The notes beneath the pieces were generated by a model. It was not told the origin of the DNA, did no database searches, and saw nothing but the letters and a program-made list of their open reading frames with translations. Of a stretch of 64,000 bases of DNA, positions 48,484 through 58,347 are shown piece after piece (position 1 is the first letter of the stretch; each line of letters opens with the position of its first letter). The stretch comes from Thermus hydrothermalis (GTDB lineage: Bacteria; Deinococcota; Deinococci; Deinococcales; Thermaceae), in NCBI RefSeq assembly GCF_022760925.1, contig NZ_JAKTNT010000010.1:23738-87737 (forward strand), in the 5' to 3' direction. The position numbers and the translations under genes are program-made.

Positions 48484-48512
48484 GGACCCCCCCTGGGGCC
48501 TTTCGCCAGAGT
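48471..48512 (+). promoter_or_regulatory. FNR-like site upstream of the ferredoxin gene
   Basis: TGATC-TG-GGTCA (48471-48482; one mismatch to TGACC-YR-GGTCA, followed by TGG as in the other sites) is centred 33 bp upstream of CAGAGT (48507-48512), a poor but correctly placed -10. Unlike the other members, this gene has a ribosome-binding site. Confidence 0.45.
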
Positions 48513-48531
48513 GGGCCTTGGGAGGTGGCCT

Positions 48532-48801
48532 ATGCCCCACGTGATCTGCGAGCCTTGTATCGGCGTGAAGGACCGGTCCTGCCAGGAGGTCTGCCCGGTG
48601 GAGTGCATCTACGATGCCGGGGAGCAGCTTTACATCCACCCGGAGGAGTGCATTGACTGCGGGGCCTGCGTGCCCGCCTGCCCGGTGAACGCCATCTACC
48701 CCGAGGAGGACGTGCCCGAGAAGTGGCGGGACTACGTGGAGAAGAATCGGCTCTGGGCCCAGACCCTGCCCAACGTGCACGTTCTGGAACCCCAGGGTTA
48801 G
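48532..48801 (+). CDS. Seven-iron ferredoxin ([3Fe-4S][4Fe-4S])
   Basis: An 89-residue protein closely matching Thermus ferredoxin: VICEPCIGVKDRSCQEVCPVE for the first cluster and CIDCGACVPACPVN for the second, then a C-terminal extension with EDVPEKWRDYVEKNR. It supplies low-potential electrons, possibly to NirJ or other radical SAM enzymes. GGGAGGTGG precedes ATG 48532. It overlaps feoC convergently by 4 bases. Confidence 0.93.
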   Translation: MPHVICEPCIGVKDRSCQEVCPVECIYDAGEQLYIHPEECIDCGACVPACPVNAIYPEEDVPEKWRDYVEKNRLWAQTLPNVHVLEPQG

Positions 48802-49013
48802 GTACGCCACCAGTAGACCTCCCCGGGTTCTTGGCACACGCCCCGGAAGGCGCAAGCCCCGCAGGCGGTGCCGCAGGGGAGGGGTTTGGCGTAACCCCGC
48901 CGGGCAAGCTGGTGGAGGAGAAGCCTTGCCGCCTCCGGGGTGAGGCCCAGCTCCCGGGCCAGTTGGGATGCGGTCTTGGGCGTTTTGAGGAGGTCTAGGG
49001 CCTTCTGGGTCAT
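48798..49013 (-). CDS. feoC: FeoC-like small winged-helix protein
   Basis: A 71-residue protein. A helix-turn-helix (TASQLARELGLTPEAARLLLHQLARRGYAKPL) is followed by a Cys-rich tail CGTACGACAFRGVC (four Cys), as in FeoC proteins that bind an Fe-S cluster and modulate FeoB stability. It overlaps feoB by 4 bases and is the last gene of feoABC. Confidence 0.82.
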   Translation of the reverse strand: MTQKALDLLKTPKTASQLARELGLTPEAARLLLHQLARRGYAKPLPCGTACGACAFRGVCQEPGEVYWWRT

Positions 49014-51088
49014 GGCTTAAGGGGGAGGTGTCCGGCGAGGAAGGCTAGGGCGTAGGCCAGGAGGAGCTGGTAGGCCACGGACGAAGTGGCCCAGCGCGTC
49101 CCCACCACCTGGCGCAAGGCGGCCAGGGTGGCCACGCAAGGGGTGTAGAGGAGGACGAAGACCAGGTAGGCCAGGGCCCCCATGGGGGCCACGGCGCCCT
49201 TCAGGGCGGCCTGCAAGGGGGTGGGCTCGAGGGCCAAGGAAAAGCTCACGGGGGCCACCAGGGAAAGGAGGCCTTGCAGGGTGCCCGCCAGGGCGTGGCC
49301 GAAGGCTTCGCCTAGGGTACGCAGGCCCTCGAGGAGGCTCAAGGGGGCCAGGCCCGCTTCGCCCAGGAAGCTCACCCCCAAGGCCCCCACCACCACCTCC
49401 TTGGCCACAAAGCCCGGGATGAGGGCCCCCACGAGCCGCCAGTCCCCCACGCCCAGGGGTTCAAAGAGGGGGGTCAGCGCCTGGGCCAGAAGGGCGTAGG
49501 GGCTGGTTGCCCCCAAGGGCACGTGGAGGAGGGCCCAGATGAGGAGGACGGCCACCAGGATGGGCCCCCCGGCCCCCCGCACGAAGCTTCCCGTGCGGGC
49601 CAAGGAGAGGCGGAGGAGGAGCTTTAGAGGCGGGAAGCGGTAGGGGGGAAGCTCCATGGCCCCCTCGCCCCGCCCGGCTTGGAAGAGGCGCCCAAGGAGC
49701 AAAGCGGTGGCGAGCCCCACGAGAAGCCCCAGGAGGTAGAGGCCAAGCACCACCAGGGGGGCGTTTTTCGGGAAGAAGACGAAGGCAAAGAGGGTGAAGA
49801 CGGGAAGCCTGGCCCCGCAAGCCAGGAAGGGGATGGCCAAGGCCACCCGCAGGCGGTCTAGGGGGTGGGCGAGGGCCCGGGTGGCGTAGACGGCGGGCAC
49901 GTTGCAGCCAAACCCCAGGACCAAGGGGATGAAGGCCTTTCCGGGAAGTCCCGCCCACTGCATGACCCGGTCGGCCACGAAGGCCATGCGGGCGAGGAAC
50001 CCGGAAGTTTCCAAAAAAGCCAGGGCCAGGTAGAGGAGGAAGAGCACCGGGGTAAAGGCCAACACCGTGCCCAGCCCCGCCACCACGCCCTCCGCCAAGA
50101 AGGAGCGGAAAAGGGGCGGCAGGGGTGAGGCGGCAATCCATCCCGCGAGCACCTCCTGCACCTGGCCGATGAGGTCCACCCAGGGGCTAGAAAGGGCGAA
50201 GGTGAAGCGGAAGGCGAGAAAAAGGGCGAGGAGGAAAAGGGGTAGGCCCAAAAGGGGATGGAGGACCAGACGGTCCAGGCGCTCGGTGAGGGGGGAAGGG
50301 GTGCCGTGGCGCTGGACCGCCTTTTCGTACACTTCCTTGGCCTTCTGGTAGCGTCCTTCCAAGGCCAACAGGTAGGGGTCGTGCCCCTTGCGTAGGAGCT
50401 TTTCCCGCTCCTCCTGGGCTGCCCTAAGGAGGGGTTCGGGTAGCGGCACCGCCTCCCCCAAAAGGGCGAGAAGGGCCAGCCCCCGGTTGGGGCAGGACGG
50501 TTCCAGGGCGGCCAAGGCCTCCTCGAGGGGGGAGGGGTAGCGCACGGGGGGTTCGGGCGCCAGGGCCCCTAGCGCCGCCTCCAAAACCCCCTCTACCTGG
50601 CCCCGGGCGGCTATGGCGCCGGCCGCGGGCAGGCCCAGGGCCTCGGCCAGGGCCGCCAGGTCCACCCGAAGCCCCTTGGCCTCGGCCTCGTCCAGGAGGT
50701 TCACCACCAAGGCCATGGGCAGGCCGAGTTCCATGAGCTCCAGGGTGAGGACCAGGTTGCGTTCCAGGTTGCCCGCATCAAGGACGTTCAGGATCCGGTC
50801 CGGGGGGTTTTGCAGGAGTTCTTTGAGGACAAGGGCCTCCTCCGGGGAGGTAGGGAGGAGGCTGTAGGTGCCGGGCAGGTCCACGAGCTCCACCCGGGCC
50901 TCGCCCACGGACAGGTGGGCGGAAAGGCGCTCTAAAGTGGTCCCGGACCAGTTGCCCACCTCGAGGCCCGCCCCCGCCAAGGCGTTGATGAGGGAGGACT
51001 TGCCGGTGTTGGGGTTGCCCACCAAGGCCCACCTTTCCTCCGCCTTTAGGGCCAAGGGAGCCTGGGGTGCGCACCGGGGGCAACTCAT
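49010..51088 (-). CDS. feoB: Ferrous iron transporter FeoB
   Basis: A 692-residue protein. The N-terminal G domain (about 18-180) has G1 GNPNTGKS, G2/G3 GTTLERL and DLPGTYSLLP, and G4 NLLDEAEAKG. The membrane part (about 270-690) has Gate motifs FGCNVPAVYATRAL and CGARLPVF and ends VLLYTPCVATLAAL. An N-terminal CPRC adds a possible metal site. It imports Fe2+ for the many heme and Fe-S enzymes encoded here. It lies between feoA and feoC with 4-base overlaps. Confidence 0.95.
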   Translation of the reverse strand: MSCPRCAPQAPLALKAEERWALVGNPNTGKSSLINALAGAGLEVGNWSGTTLERLSAHLSVGEARVELVDLPGTYSLLPTSPEEALVLKELLQNPPDRILNVLDAGNLERNLVLTLELMELGLPMALVVNLLDEAEAKGLRVDLAALAEALGLPAAGAIAARGQVEGVLEAALGALAPEPPVRYPSPLEEALAALEPSCPNRGLALLALLGEAVPLPEPLLRAAQEEREKLLRKGHDPYLLALEGRYQKAKEVYEKAVQRHGTPSPLTERLDRLVLHPLLGLPLFLLALFLAFRFTFALSSPWVDLIGQVQEVLAGWIAASPLPPLFRSFLAEGVVAGLGTVLAFTPVLFLLYLALAFLETSGFLARMAFVADRVMQWAGLPGKAFIPLVLGFGCNVPAVYATRALAHPLDRLRVALAIPFLACGARLPVFTLFAFVFFPKNAPLVVLGLYLLGLLVGLATALLLGRLFQAGRGEGAMELPPYRFPPLKLLLRLSLARTGSFVRGAGGPILVAVLLIWALLHVPLGATSPYALLAQALTPLFEPLGVGDWRLVGALIPGFVAKEVVVGALGVSFLGEAGLAPLSLLEGLRTLGEAFGHALAGTLQGLLSLVAPVSFSLALEPTPLQAALKGAVAPMGALAYLVFVLLYTPCVATLAALRQVVGTRWATSSVAYQLLLAYALAFLAGHLPLKP

Positions 51089-51312
51089 GCTTCTTCTAAG
51101 GCCTCCACCATCACCGCTTGCGCCTCTTCTTTGCGCAGGAGCAAGAAGGCCTCCCCCGCCCGTACCTCCAGGGGGTCGCCTAGGGGGGCCTGGAGCAGGA
51201 CCTCCACGAGGGCTCCGGGACGGAGACCTAGGGCGAGGAGGCGGCGGCGCTCAGGTGCCACCTGGAGCACGCGGGCGCGTCGGCCGGGAGAAAGCTGGGA
51301 AAGGGGATACAT
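51085..51312 (-). CDS. feoA: FeoA SH3-like protein
   Basis: A 75-residue protein: SPGRRARVLQVAPERRRLLALGLRPGALVEVL, ending in a short beta strand (LLLRKEEAQAVMVE), the FeoA fold that assists FeoB. ATG 51312 was chosen because GCAGGAGGTGC precedes it. A -35-like TTGACT lies at about 51352-51357. It overlaps feoB by 4 bases. Confidence 0.88.
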   Translation of the reverse strand: MYPLSQLSPGRRARVLQVAPERRRLLALGLRPGALVEVLLQAPLGDPLEVRAGEAFLLLRKEEAQAVMVEALEEA

Positions 51313-51404
51313 GGGGGCACCTCCTGCTCCTGAGGCTAGGGTAGGTTCGGGGCAAAAGTCAAGTATTTCACTCGGATTTCTTAGGTTAAAAGCGATCATC
51401 GCTC

Positions 51405-52058
51405 TCACGAGATCTCCTCCTCTAGCGCCTTGGGGTTAGGGATTTCCACCTTCCGGCCGGAAAGGCGGATCAGCCCCCGCCGGTAAAGCTCCCCCAGGTT
51501 GCGGGAAACCGCCTCGGGCACGGTGCCCAAAAGGGCGGCGAGCTCGGGGTTGGTGGGCAAGGGGAAGCCCTGGCCCTTTGCCCGCAACTCCTCCAGCAAA
51601 AACTCGCAGAGCCTCTCCCGCACCTCGTGGAAGACCAGGCGGTCCAGGAGGTGGAGGAGCTGGCCTTGCCGGCGGGCCAGGTAGCGGATCAGGGCCCGGG
51701 CCAGGGGGGGTCTTTCCTCCACCAGGCGGAAGAAGGCCTCCTTGGGGATGGCCAGGACCTGGCTTTCTTCCAGGGCCTCGGCGCTGGCGGGGTAGGTGGG
51801 CCGTTCCAGGAAAAGGGCCACCTCGGCCAGGACTCGAGCGGGCCCCTCCACGTGGAGGACCACCTGCTTCCTGCCCTCGGGGTCTAGCTTGTAGACCTTG
51901 ATGAGCCCCTTTTGCACCACAAAGAGGGCCCGGACGGGCTCCCCCTCCAGAAAGAGCACCTCCCCCTTTCGCAGGGGGCGGGGTCGGGCTTCCCGGGCCA
52001 GGGCTTCCAGGTCCTTGGGGTCCAGCTCGCGGAAGAGGGGTACTTGGGAGAGGTCCAT
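51405..52058 (-). CDS. dnrT: Crp/Fnr-family regulator DnrT
   Basis: A 217-residue protein: cyclic-nucleotide-type beta-barrel (about 1-115, LRKGEVLFLEGEPVRALFVVQKGLIKVYKL), dimer helix, and C-terminal winged helix (about 150-217) with PTNPELAALLGTVPEAVSRNLGEL. The recognition helix keeps E-x-x-S-R as in FNR, predicting TGA-N6-TCA half-sites. There is no N-terminal Cys cluster, so it should not sense O2 or NO through an Fe-S centre itself. DnrT activates nitrate-respiration promoters in Thermus. It starts 3 bases after dnrS. Confidence 0.88.
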   Translation of the reverse strand: MDLSQVPLFRELDPKDLEALAREARPRPLRKGEVLFLEGEPVRALFVVQKGLIKVYKLDPEGRKQVVLHVEGPARVLAEVALFLERPTYPASAEALEESQVLAIPKEAFFRLVEERPPLARALIRYLARRQGQLLHLLDRLVFHEVRERLCEFLLEELRAKGQGFPLPTNPELAALLGTVPEAVSRNLGELYRRGLIRLSGRKVEIPNPKALEEEIS

Positions 52059-52061
52059 GCT

Positions 52062-53858
52062 TCACCCCTTCAGGGCATCGAGGCGCCTTTTGGCTTCCTG
52101 AAGGAAGGGCTCCAACTTTAAGGCGCGGGCGTAAGCTTCCTTGGCCACTTCCCTGTAGCCTAGGGCCTCGGCCAGGTCCCCTAGGCGCAGCAGGCCGGAA
52201 AGGGCCCTTTCTTGGAGGTAAGTCCGTTCCGCCTCCGCCCACTCCCCGTAGGGGTCGTCGCCGAATAGGGGGCCTTTGTAAAGCTCCAGGGCCTGGCGGA
52301 GGGTTTTGAAGGCGGAAAGCCCATCCTCTAGGTCCGCTTTACGCATGAGCTCCTCAAAACGCTCAAAGTCCAGGAAGCGCCGCTCCGGGAGGCGCAGGCG
52401 GTAATACTCCCCCTCCCGCTCCACGATGCCGGGCAAGGCCTTGCGCAGATGGTAAACGAGGGCGTAAACTTCCTGCCGGGCCCGCTCGGGCTCCAACTCG
52501 GGGAAGAAGGCTTCGGCCAGGTCATCCACGTAGAGGGCCCGGTCCTTGTTGGCCAAAAGGAACTTGAAGAGGCGGTAAGCCCCGGTGCGGCCAAAGTCCT
52601 TGGGGGAGAGCTCCTTGCCGCGGAAGTAGAGGCGGAAGCCTCCCAGGGCGTAGACCTCCAGGTCAAGCTCCCGCGCCCCGTTTTGAGGAAAGAGGAGGAG
52701 GGTAGCGAGCCGGGAAAACCACAAGGCGGGAGCGGCAGGGCCGGTGGGGGGCTTGGGCGGACGGGCGTGAAACAAGGTGCCCACGGCCACCACTTGCCCC
52801 TTGGCCCAAAGGGGCAAGCAGATCCTGGGCCTCCCTTCCGCTTCGGGGCAGTGGGGAAGGCCGTTTTTCAGGCCCACCACCTCCCCGCGCCAGGCGGGGC
52901 AGTCCCGCATGGCGCACGGGGGGACGAGCCCCAGCTCCATCCGCTCGCCGCCGGGGGTCACCAGCCTTACCCCGGTGGCCTGGGCGAGCCGTTTGAGCGC
53001 CTGGAGGAAGGTGTGCCGGGCCTCAGCAACCTCCCCCCGGTAGAGGCGTTCCCCTAGGGCCAAAAGCCCCACCTCGCCCAGGCGGGTGAGGAGGGTGTAG
53101 AGGGTGCTGGCGAAAAGAGGAGCAATGCGGGAAAGGGCCTCGAGGGCCTCCTGGTGGTCCAGTTCCGGGTTCCGCGCCGCTAGGTTGAGCACGCCGATGA
53201 GGCCGTGGGGAAGCTCCAGGGGGTAGCAGATGTAGGTCTGGTAGCCCAGCTGCTTCACCTTTTGCCGCAGGTACCGGGGGTCTTGCTGCAGAGTGTGGGT
53301 GAAGAGGGGTTCCCGATGGAGGGCCACGATTCCCGGGTATCCCTCGCCCAGGTGAAACCATGGTTTCTCCAAAAACGCTTCCCGGTGTAGCCCCTCATAA
53401 GCGGTGAGGATCAGGTGGTGTCCCTCGGGGTCGGCGAGGAAGAGCTCGGCGGCGTCCATGCCCAACCCCTGGCGCAAGACGCCTAGGAAGCTTTCCAAGG
53501 CGTTGGGGAAGGCTTCCGGGTGACGCAGGAGGTGCTGGGTGAGCCGGGAAAGCTCCAGGAGTAGATCCGGGGGTTCAGCCCGCTCGGGGTAGAGCTCCAC
53601 CAGGTACCCGCCGTTTTCCCGGTAGCCCTGGCAGCGAAACCGCTTCCCCTTGAGGAGAAGAGGGGTGCTGGCCCGGTAAGCGCCCCGTTTCAGCTCCCGC
53701 TGCACCGGGCAACGGGCGCACAAGGGGCGGCCAAAGGGATCTTGGCCCTGCACCAGCTCGGCGCAGGGGCCTCGGCCTTCCAGGCCCAAGGAGGGGTCCG
53801 CCTCCAGGACCTCGGCCAACCCTTCGGCGGTGAGCCTAAGCCGGACTAGAGGCCGCAT
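52062..53858 (-). CDS. dnrS: DnrS: Cys-rich GAF sensor with BTAD output domain
   Basis: A 598-residue protein. An N-terminal Cys cluster (Cys32, Cys47, Cys50, Cys76) precedes a GAF domain (about 120-250). A second GAF-like region carries Cys315, Cys320, Cys337 and Cys347. The C terminus (about 400-598) is an OmpR-like winged helix plus TPR-type BTAD domain (LEVYALGGFRLYFRGKELSPKDF). DnrS works with DnrT to induce nar genes in Thermus under anoxia with nitrate. Leaderless -10 TACCCT lies 7 bases upstream, with a palindromic operator before it. Confidence 0.88.
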   Translation of the reverse strand: MRPLVRLRLTAEGLAEVLEADPSLGLEGRGPCAELVQGQDPFGRPLCARCPVQRELKRGAYRASTPLLLKGKRFRCQGYRENGGYLVELYPERAEPPDLLLELSRLTQHLLRHPEAFPNALESFLGVLRQGLGMDAAELFLADPEGHHLILTAYEGLHREAFLEKPWFHLGEGYPGIVALHREPLFTHTLQQDPRYLRQKVKQLGYQTYICYPLELPHGLIGVLNLAARNPELDHQEALEALSRIAPLFASTLYTLLTRLGEVGLLALGERLYRGEVAEARHTFLQALKRLAQATGVRLVTPGGERMELGLVPPCAMRDCPAWRGEVVGLKNGLPHCPEAEGRPRICLPLWAKGQVVAVGTLFHARPPKPPTGPAAPALWFSRLATLLLFPQNGARELDLEVYALGGFRLYFRGKELSPKDFGRTGAYRLFKFLLANKDRALYVDDLAEAFFPELEPERARQEVYALVYHLRKALPGIVEREGEYYRLRLPERRFLDFERFEELMRKADLEDGLSAFKTLRQALELYKGPLFGDDPYGEWAEAERTYLQERALSGLLRLGDLAEALGYREVAKEAYARALKLEPFLQEAKRRLDALKG

Positions 53859-53865
53859 CGCCTTC

Positions 53866-53897
53866 AGGGTAGGCCTCTTCTCTTAGGACAGATGTCC
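53866..53897 (-). promoter_or_regulatory. dnrS promoter with GGACA-NN-TGTCC operator (shared with narC)
   Basis: The near-perfect palindrome GGACATCTGTCC (- strand, 53886-53897) is centred exactly 23 bp upstream of TACCCT (53866-53871), itself 7 bases before the dnrS ATG. It is the only clear operator in the 95-base dnrS/narC gap and lies 62 bp upstream of the narC ATG, so it may also serve narC. Confidence 0.6.
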
Positions 53898-53953
53898 CGG
53901 GCTGGGCAAGTGGTTGCGAGGCGGTGCCCCCACACTAAGGGCCGGAGGTGAGG

Positions 53954-54742
53954 ATGAAGCGAAGGCTCTATCCCCTGGTCCTGGCCTTCCTCCTGGCCCC
54001 TGCCTTGGCCCAGGAGGGGAAGGCCCTTTACGGCCAGTTCTGTGCCGGCTGCCACGGGGCCGAGGCCCAGGGCGTCCCCGGAGCTATCCCGCCTTTGGCC
54101 GGGAACCCCAGGGCCTTAGACGAAACCCACGTGGTCCAGGTGGTGCGCCAAGGGCTTTCCGGACCCTTGGAGGTGGGGGGCGTCACCTACAACGGGGTCA
54201 TGCCTCCCATGCCGCAGGTTTCCGAGGCCCAAGCCCGGGCCATCGCCCAGTACCTGAAAGGGCTTTCCGGAGCCAAGCCCGAGGGACCAGCGCCGGTGGC
54301 GACCCAAGGGGATCCCGCCTTGGGCCGGGCCCTTTACCTGGGCCAAAGGCCCTTGCAAAACGGCGGCGCTCCCTGCCAGGCCTGCCATACCGTGGCCGGG
54401 TTGGGTTTCCTGGGGGGTGGTTCCCTGGGCAAGGACCTCACGGACGCCGCCAAGCGGCTGGGAGGGGAGGCGGGGCTCACCGCCTTGCTCACCAACCCCG
54501 CCTTTCCGGTGATGCGGGAGGCGTATAGGGGCAGGCCCCTCACCGAAGCCGAAGCCGCCGCTTTGGCTGCGTTCTTGGTGCAGGCTTCAGAGGAAACCCC
54601 CAGGCCATCTTCCTTGTACCTGGGCCGCTTCTTGGTGGCCGGGGTGTTTCTTTTGGGGCTTCTTCTGGTCTACCAGGCGGCGGTTTGGCAACTCCGCCCC
54701 AAGAGCTTGGCGGAGCGCATCCGGAGCCAGCTTAGGAGGTGA
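53954..54742 (+). CDS. narC: Membrane-anchored diheme cytochrome c of nitrate reductase
   Basis: A 262-residue protein: signal peptide (1-18, ending ALAQ), first heme motif CAGCH with MPPMPQV as likely axial Met region, second heme motif CQACH (about residue 140), and a C-terminal membrane helix (about 222-245). NarC is the Thermus-specific fourth partner of nitrate reductase. It takes electrons from NarI and can pass them to periplasmic acceptors. GGAGGTGAGG precedes ATG 53954. It is first gene of the nar operon. Confidence 0.93.
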   Translation: MKRRLYPLVLAFLLAPALAQEGKALYGQFCAGCHGAEAQGVPGAIPPLAGNPRALDETHVVQVVRQGLSGPLEVGGVTYNGVMPPMPQVSEAQARAIAQYLKGLSGAKPEGPAPVATQGDPALGRALYLGQRPLQNGGAPCQACHTVAGLGFLGGGSLGKDLTDAAKRLGGEAGLTALLTNPAFPVMREAYRGRPLTEAEAAALAAFLVQASEETPRPSSLYLGRFLVAGVFLLGLLLVYQAAVWQLRPKSLAERIRSQLRR

Positions 54743-54744
54743 GC

Positions 54745-57700
54745 ATGAGAGACTGGATCAAGGAAGTGGAAAACCCGGCGGAAAGGAAGTGGGAGGAGTT
54801 TTACCGCAACCGCTTCCAGCACGACAAAAGGGTGCGCACCACCCATGGGGTGAACTGCACCGGCTCCTGTTCCTGGGAGGTCTTCGTCAAGGATGGCATC
54901 GTCACCTGGGAACTCCAGGCCACGGACTACCCGAGCCTCGAGGCTGGCCTTCCTCCTTACGAGCCCCGGGGGTGCCAGCGGGGCATCAGCTTTAGCTGGT
55001 ACCTTTATAGCCCCATCCGGGTGAAGTACCCCTATGCCCGGGGGGCCCTTTTGGACCTCTGGCGGGAGGCTAAGGCCAAGCACCAAGACCCTGTGGCTGC
55101 CTGGGAGGCCATCCAGAGCGATCCGCACAAGCGTAAGCGCTACCAAAAGGCGAGGGGCAAAGGGGGGTTCCGCCGGGTGACCTGGGAGGAAGCCCTGGAA
55201 CTCATCGCTGCCGCCGTGGTTTCCACGGTGAAGCGGTACGGGCCTGACCGGGTCATCGGGTTTTCTCCCATCCCTGCCATGAGCCAAATTTCCTACGCCG
55301 CTGGAAGCCGCTTCCTCTCCCTCTTGGGCGGCGTTCCCATGAGCTTTTACGACTGGTACTGCGACCTGCCCAACGCTTCGCCGGAGATCTGGGGGGAGCA
55401 GACGGATGTCCACGAGTCCGCTGACTGGTACAATGCCCGCTTCATCGCCGTCATGGGCTCCAACCTCAACATGACCCGCACCCCGGACACCCACTTCATC
55501 GCCGAGGTGCGGCACGCCGGGGCGAAGCTCACCGTGTTCAGCCCCGACTTCTCCCAGGTTTCCAAGTACGCTGACTGGTGGATTCCCATAAACCCCGGTC
55601 AGGACGGTGCTTTCTGGATGGCGGTGAACCATGTCCTCCTAAAGGAGTTCTACGCCGATAAGGAGGTGCCCTACTTTCAGGAATACCTGAAGCGCTACAC
55701 GGATAGCCCCTTCCTGGTGGAGATCAAGGATGGCCGTCCCGGGCGCTACCTCCGGGCGAACCGCCTTTCAGCGTACGCCGAGGAGGAAAACGGGGACTTT
55801 AAGCTTCTCGTCTACGACGAGACCAAAGGTCCCCGGATGCCCGGGGGGACCTTGGGCTTCCGCTGGCAGAAGGAAAAGGGCAAGTGGAACCTGAAGCTGG
55901 AAGACCCCAAAACCGGCGAACCCCTTAACCCCCGCTTGAGCCTTCTCGGGGTGGAGGATGCGGTGGTCCTGGTGGAGCTGGACGATTTTGCCTCGGACCG
56001 CAAGCTCAAGCGTGGGGTTCCTGTGAAGTACCTCACCACCAAGGAAGGGGAAAAGGTGGCGGTGGCCACGGTCTTTGACCTGCTCATGGCCCAGTTCGGG
56101 GTGGGCCGGGGTTTGCCCGGGGACTACCCGCAAAGCTACGAGGACGACCTGCCCTATACCCCGGCTTGGCAGGAGAAGTGGACGGGGATCCACCGGGAAA
56201 CCCTTCTCCGGTACGCCCGGGCCTGGGGAGAAAACGGGCTTAAGACCCAGGGGAAGAACCTCATCATCATCGGCGCGGGCATCAACCACTGGTACCACAA
56301 CAACCTCATGTACCGCGCCGGGATCGTGGCCCTCATGCTCACGGGAAGCGTGGGCGTGAACGGGGGCGGCCTTGCCCACTACGTGGGCCAGGAGAAGCTC
56401 GCCAACCAGGCCAGCTGGGGCCCCATCGCCTTCGCTACCGACTGGGGTTACCCCCCTCGGCAGCAGAACACGCCGAGCTTCCACTACGTCCACTCGGACC
56501 AGTGGCGCTACGAAAGGGGCTTCTCCGCCTACGACAAAACGGCTCAAGGGTTTACCGACCACACGGTAGACCACCAGGTGCGTGCCGTGCGCAAGGGATG
56601 GCTTCCCTTTTTCCCCCAGTTCAACAAGAGCCCCTTGGAGGTGGTGAAGGAGGCGGAGGCCAAGGGTGCCAAGACCGAGGCGGAGGTTGTCCAGTACGTG
56701 GTGGAAGCCCTGAAGCGGGGTGAGCTTAAGTTTGCCGTGGAAGACCCGGATGCTCCCGAGAACTGGCCGAGGGTCTGGTTCATCTGGCGGGGTAACGCCA
56801 TCGGCACCAGCGCCAAGGGGCACGAGTTTTTCCTGAAACACTACCTGGGTACGCACACCAACGCCATCGCCGAGGAGGTGGCGGAAGGACACGTAGCGGA
56901 GGTGGTGTACCGCAAGCCTGCCCCCGAGGGGAAGCTGGACCTGGTGGTGGACCTCAACTTCCGCATGGACACCAGCGCCCTTTATTCCGACCTCGTTCTC
57001 CCTGCCGCCACCTGGTACGAGAAGGATGACCTGAACACCACCGACCTCCACACCTTCATCAACCCCCTGCAGGCCGCCGTGCCCCCCTCCTGGGAGTCCA
57101 AGCCCGACTGGGAGATTTTCAAGGCCATCGCAAAGAAGGTCTCCGAGATGGCTAAGGCCCACCTGCCCACCCCCGTGAAGGACATCGTCATGATCCCCTT
57201 GCAGCACGACACCCCGGACGAGATGGCCCAACTTTGGGACCAGGACTGGAAACGGGGCGAGGTGGAGCCCATCCCCGGGAAAACCATGCCCAAGTTCCGG
57301 GTGGTGGAGCGGGACTACACCCAGCTTTACGAGAAGATGGTCACCCTGGGTCCGGTGGTGGAGAAGAACGGGGTGGGGATGCACGGGCTTGCCATCCCGG
57401 TGGAGGATTTTTACAAGGAGCTTGCCGAGCGCCAACCCCGGCTCTACCAAGGGGAGAAGCGGCCGAGCCTCGAGGAACCCCGCCAGGTGGCGGAAGCCAT
57501 CCTCTTCCTGGACCCCGTTTCCAACGGGGAGCTCGCTTACCGGGCTTTCTTGGACGAGGAGAAGAAGACCGGGGTAAAGCTCACCGACCTGGCGGAGGGC
57601 AACCGCCACGTGCGCATCTCTTTCAAGGACATCGTGGCCCAGCCCCGACGCCAGCTCACCACGCCCACCTGGAGCGCTATCCTCAACCACGGCCGGGCCT

Positions 57701-58335
57701 ATAGCCCCTACACCCTGAACGTGGAGCGCCTGATACCCTGGCGCACCCTCACGGGGCGGCAGCACTTCTACCTGGACCACCCCAACTACCTGGCCTGGGG
57801 GGAACACCTGCCCACCTACAAGCCCCGCCCCGAGGTTCATATGCTCCAGGAAACGGAAAGAAGCGCCAAAGAGGCCCAAGGCAAGCTGATGAACTACATC
57901 ACCCCCCACGGCAAGTGGTCCATCCACTCCACCTATTCCGAGAACCACCGCATGATGACCCTTTCCCGGGGCGGTTATCCCATCTGGCTCAACGATAAGG
58001 ACGCTGCTGAGCTCGGCATCCAGGACAACGACTGGGTGGAGCTTTTCAACGACAACGGGGTCTTCGTGCAGCGGGCTATCGTTTCCGCCCGCATCCCCCG
58101 GGGCACGGTCTTCGTCTACCACGCCACGGAGCGCACGGTAGGCATTCCCAAGAGCCCGCTGAGGGGCCAGCGGGCGGGGATGAACAACTCCATCACCCGG
58201 GCCCGCCTCAAACCCGTGCTGATGTCGGGCGGCTACGCCCAGTTCACCTACGCCTTCAACTACTGGGGGCCTGTGGGGGTGAACCGGGACACCTGGGTCT
58301 ATGTGCGCAAGCTGGAGAAGCCCCCGGAGTGGTAA
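54745..58335 (+). CDS. narG: Respiratory nitrate reductase catalytic subunit
   Basis: A 1196-residue Mo-bisMGD enzyme. The FS0 cluster ligands His34, Cys38, Cys42 and Cys77 ([19 protein letters not shown]) and the Mo ligand Asp203 ([12 protein letters not shown]) are visible. [17 protein letters not shown] and the C-terminal [16 protein letters not shown] are NarG hallmarks. It reduces nitrate to nitrite with electrons from NarH. There is no Tat signal, though the start [10 protein letters not shown] resembles the remnant seen in other NarG. ATG 54745 follows AGGAGGTGAGC. Confidence 0.97.
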   Translation: MRDWIKEVENPAERKWEEFYRNRFQHDKRVRTTHGVNCTGSCSWEVFVKDGIVTWELQATDYPSLEAGLPPYEPRGCQRGISFSWYLYSPIRVKYPYARGALLDLWREAKAKHQDPVAAWEAIQSDPHKRKRYQKARGKGGFRRVTWEEALELIAAAVVSTVKRYGPDRVIGFSPIPAMSQISYAAGSRFLSLLGGVPMSFYDWYCDLPNASPEIWGEQTDVHESADWYNARFIAVMGSNLNMTRTPDTHFIAEVRHAGAKLTVFSPDFSQVSKYADWWIPINPGQDGAFWMAVNHVLLKEFYADKEVPYFQEYLKRYTDSPFLVEIKDGRPGRYLRANRLSAYAEEENGDFKLLVYDETKGPRMPGGTLGFRWQKEKGKWNLKLEDPKTGEPLNPRLSLLGVEDAVVLVELDDFASDRKLKRGVPVKYLTTKEGEKVAVATVFDLLMAQFGVGRGLPGDYPQSYEDDLPYTPAWQEKWTGIHRETLLRYARAWGENGLKTQGKNLIIIGAGINHWYHNNLMYRAGIVALMLTGSVGVNGGGLAHYVGQEKLANQASWGPIAFATDWGYPPRQQNTPSFHYVHSDQWRYERGFSAYDKTAQGFTDHTVDHQVRAVRKGWLPFFPQFNKSPLEVVKEAEAKGAKTEAEVVQYVVEALKRGELKFAVEDPDAPENWPRVWFIWRGNAIGTSAKGHEFFLKHYLGTHTNAIAEEVAEGHVAEVVYRKPAPEGKLDLVVDLNFRMDTSALYSDLVLPAATWYEKDDLNTTDLHTFINPLQAAVPPSWESKPDWEIFKAIAKKVSEMAKAHLPTPVKDIVMIPLQHDTPDEMAQLWDQDWKRGEVEPIPGKTMPKFRVVERDYTQLYEKMVTLGPVVEKNGVGMHGLAIPVEDFYKELAERQPRLYQGEKRPSLEEPRQVAEAILFLDPVSNGELAYRAFLDEEKKTGVKLTDLAEGNRHVRISFKDIVAQPRRQLTTPTWSAILNHGRAYSPYTLNVERLIPWRTLTGRQHFYLDHPNYLAWGEHLPTYKPRPEVHMLQETERSAKEAQGKLMNYITPHGKWSIHSTYSENHRMMTLSRGGYPIWLNDKDAAELGIQDNDWVELFNDNGVFVQRAIVSARIPRGTVFVYHATERTVGIPKSPLRGQRAGMNNSITRARLKPVLMSGGYAQFTYAFNYWGPVGVNRDTWVYVRKLEKPPEW

Positions 58336-58347
58336 AGGAGGAAGCCC

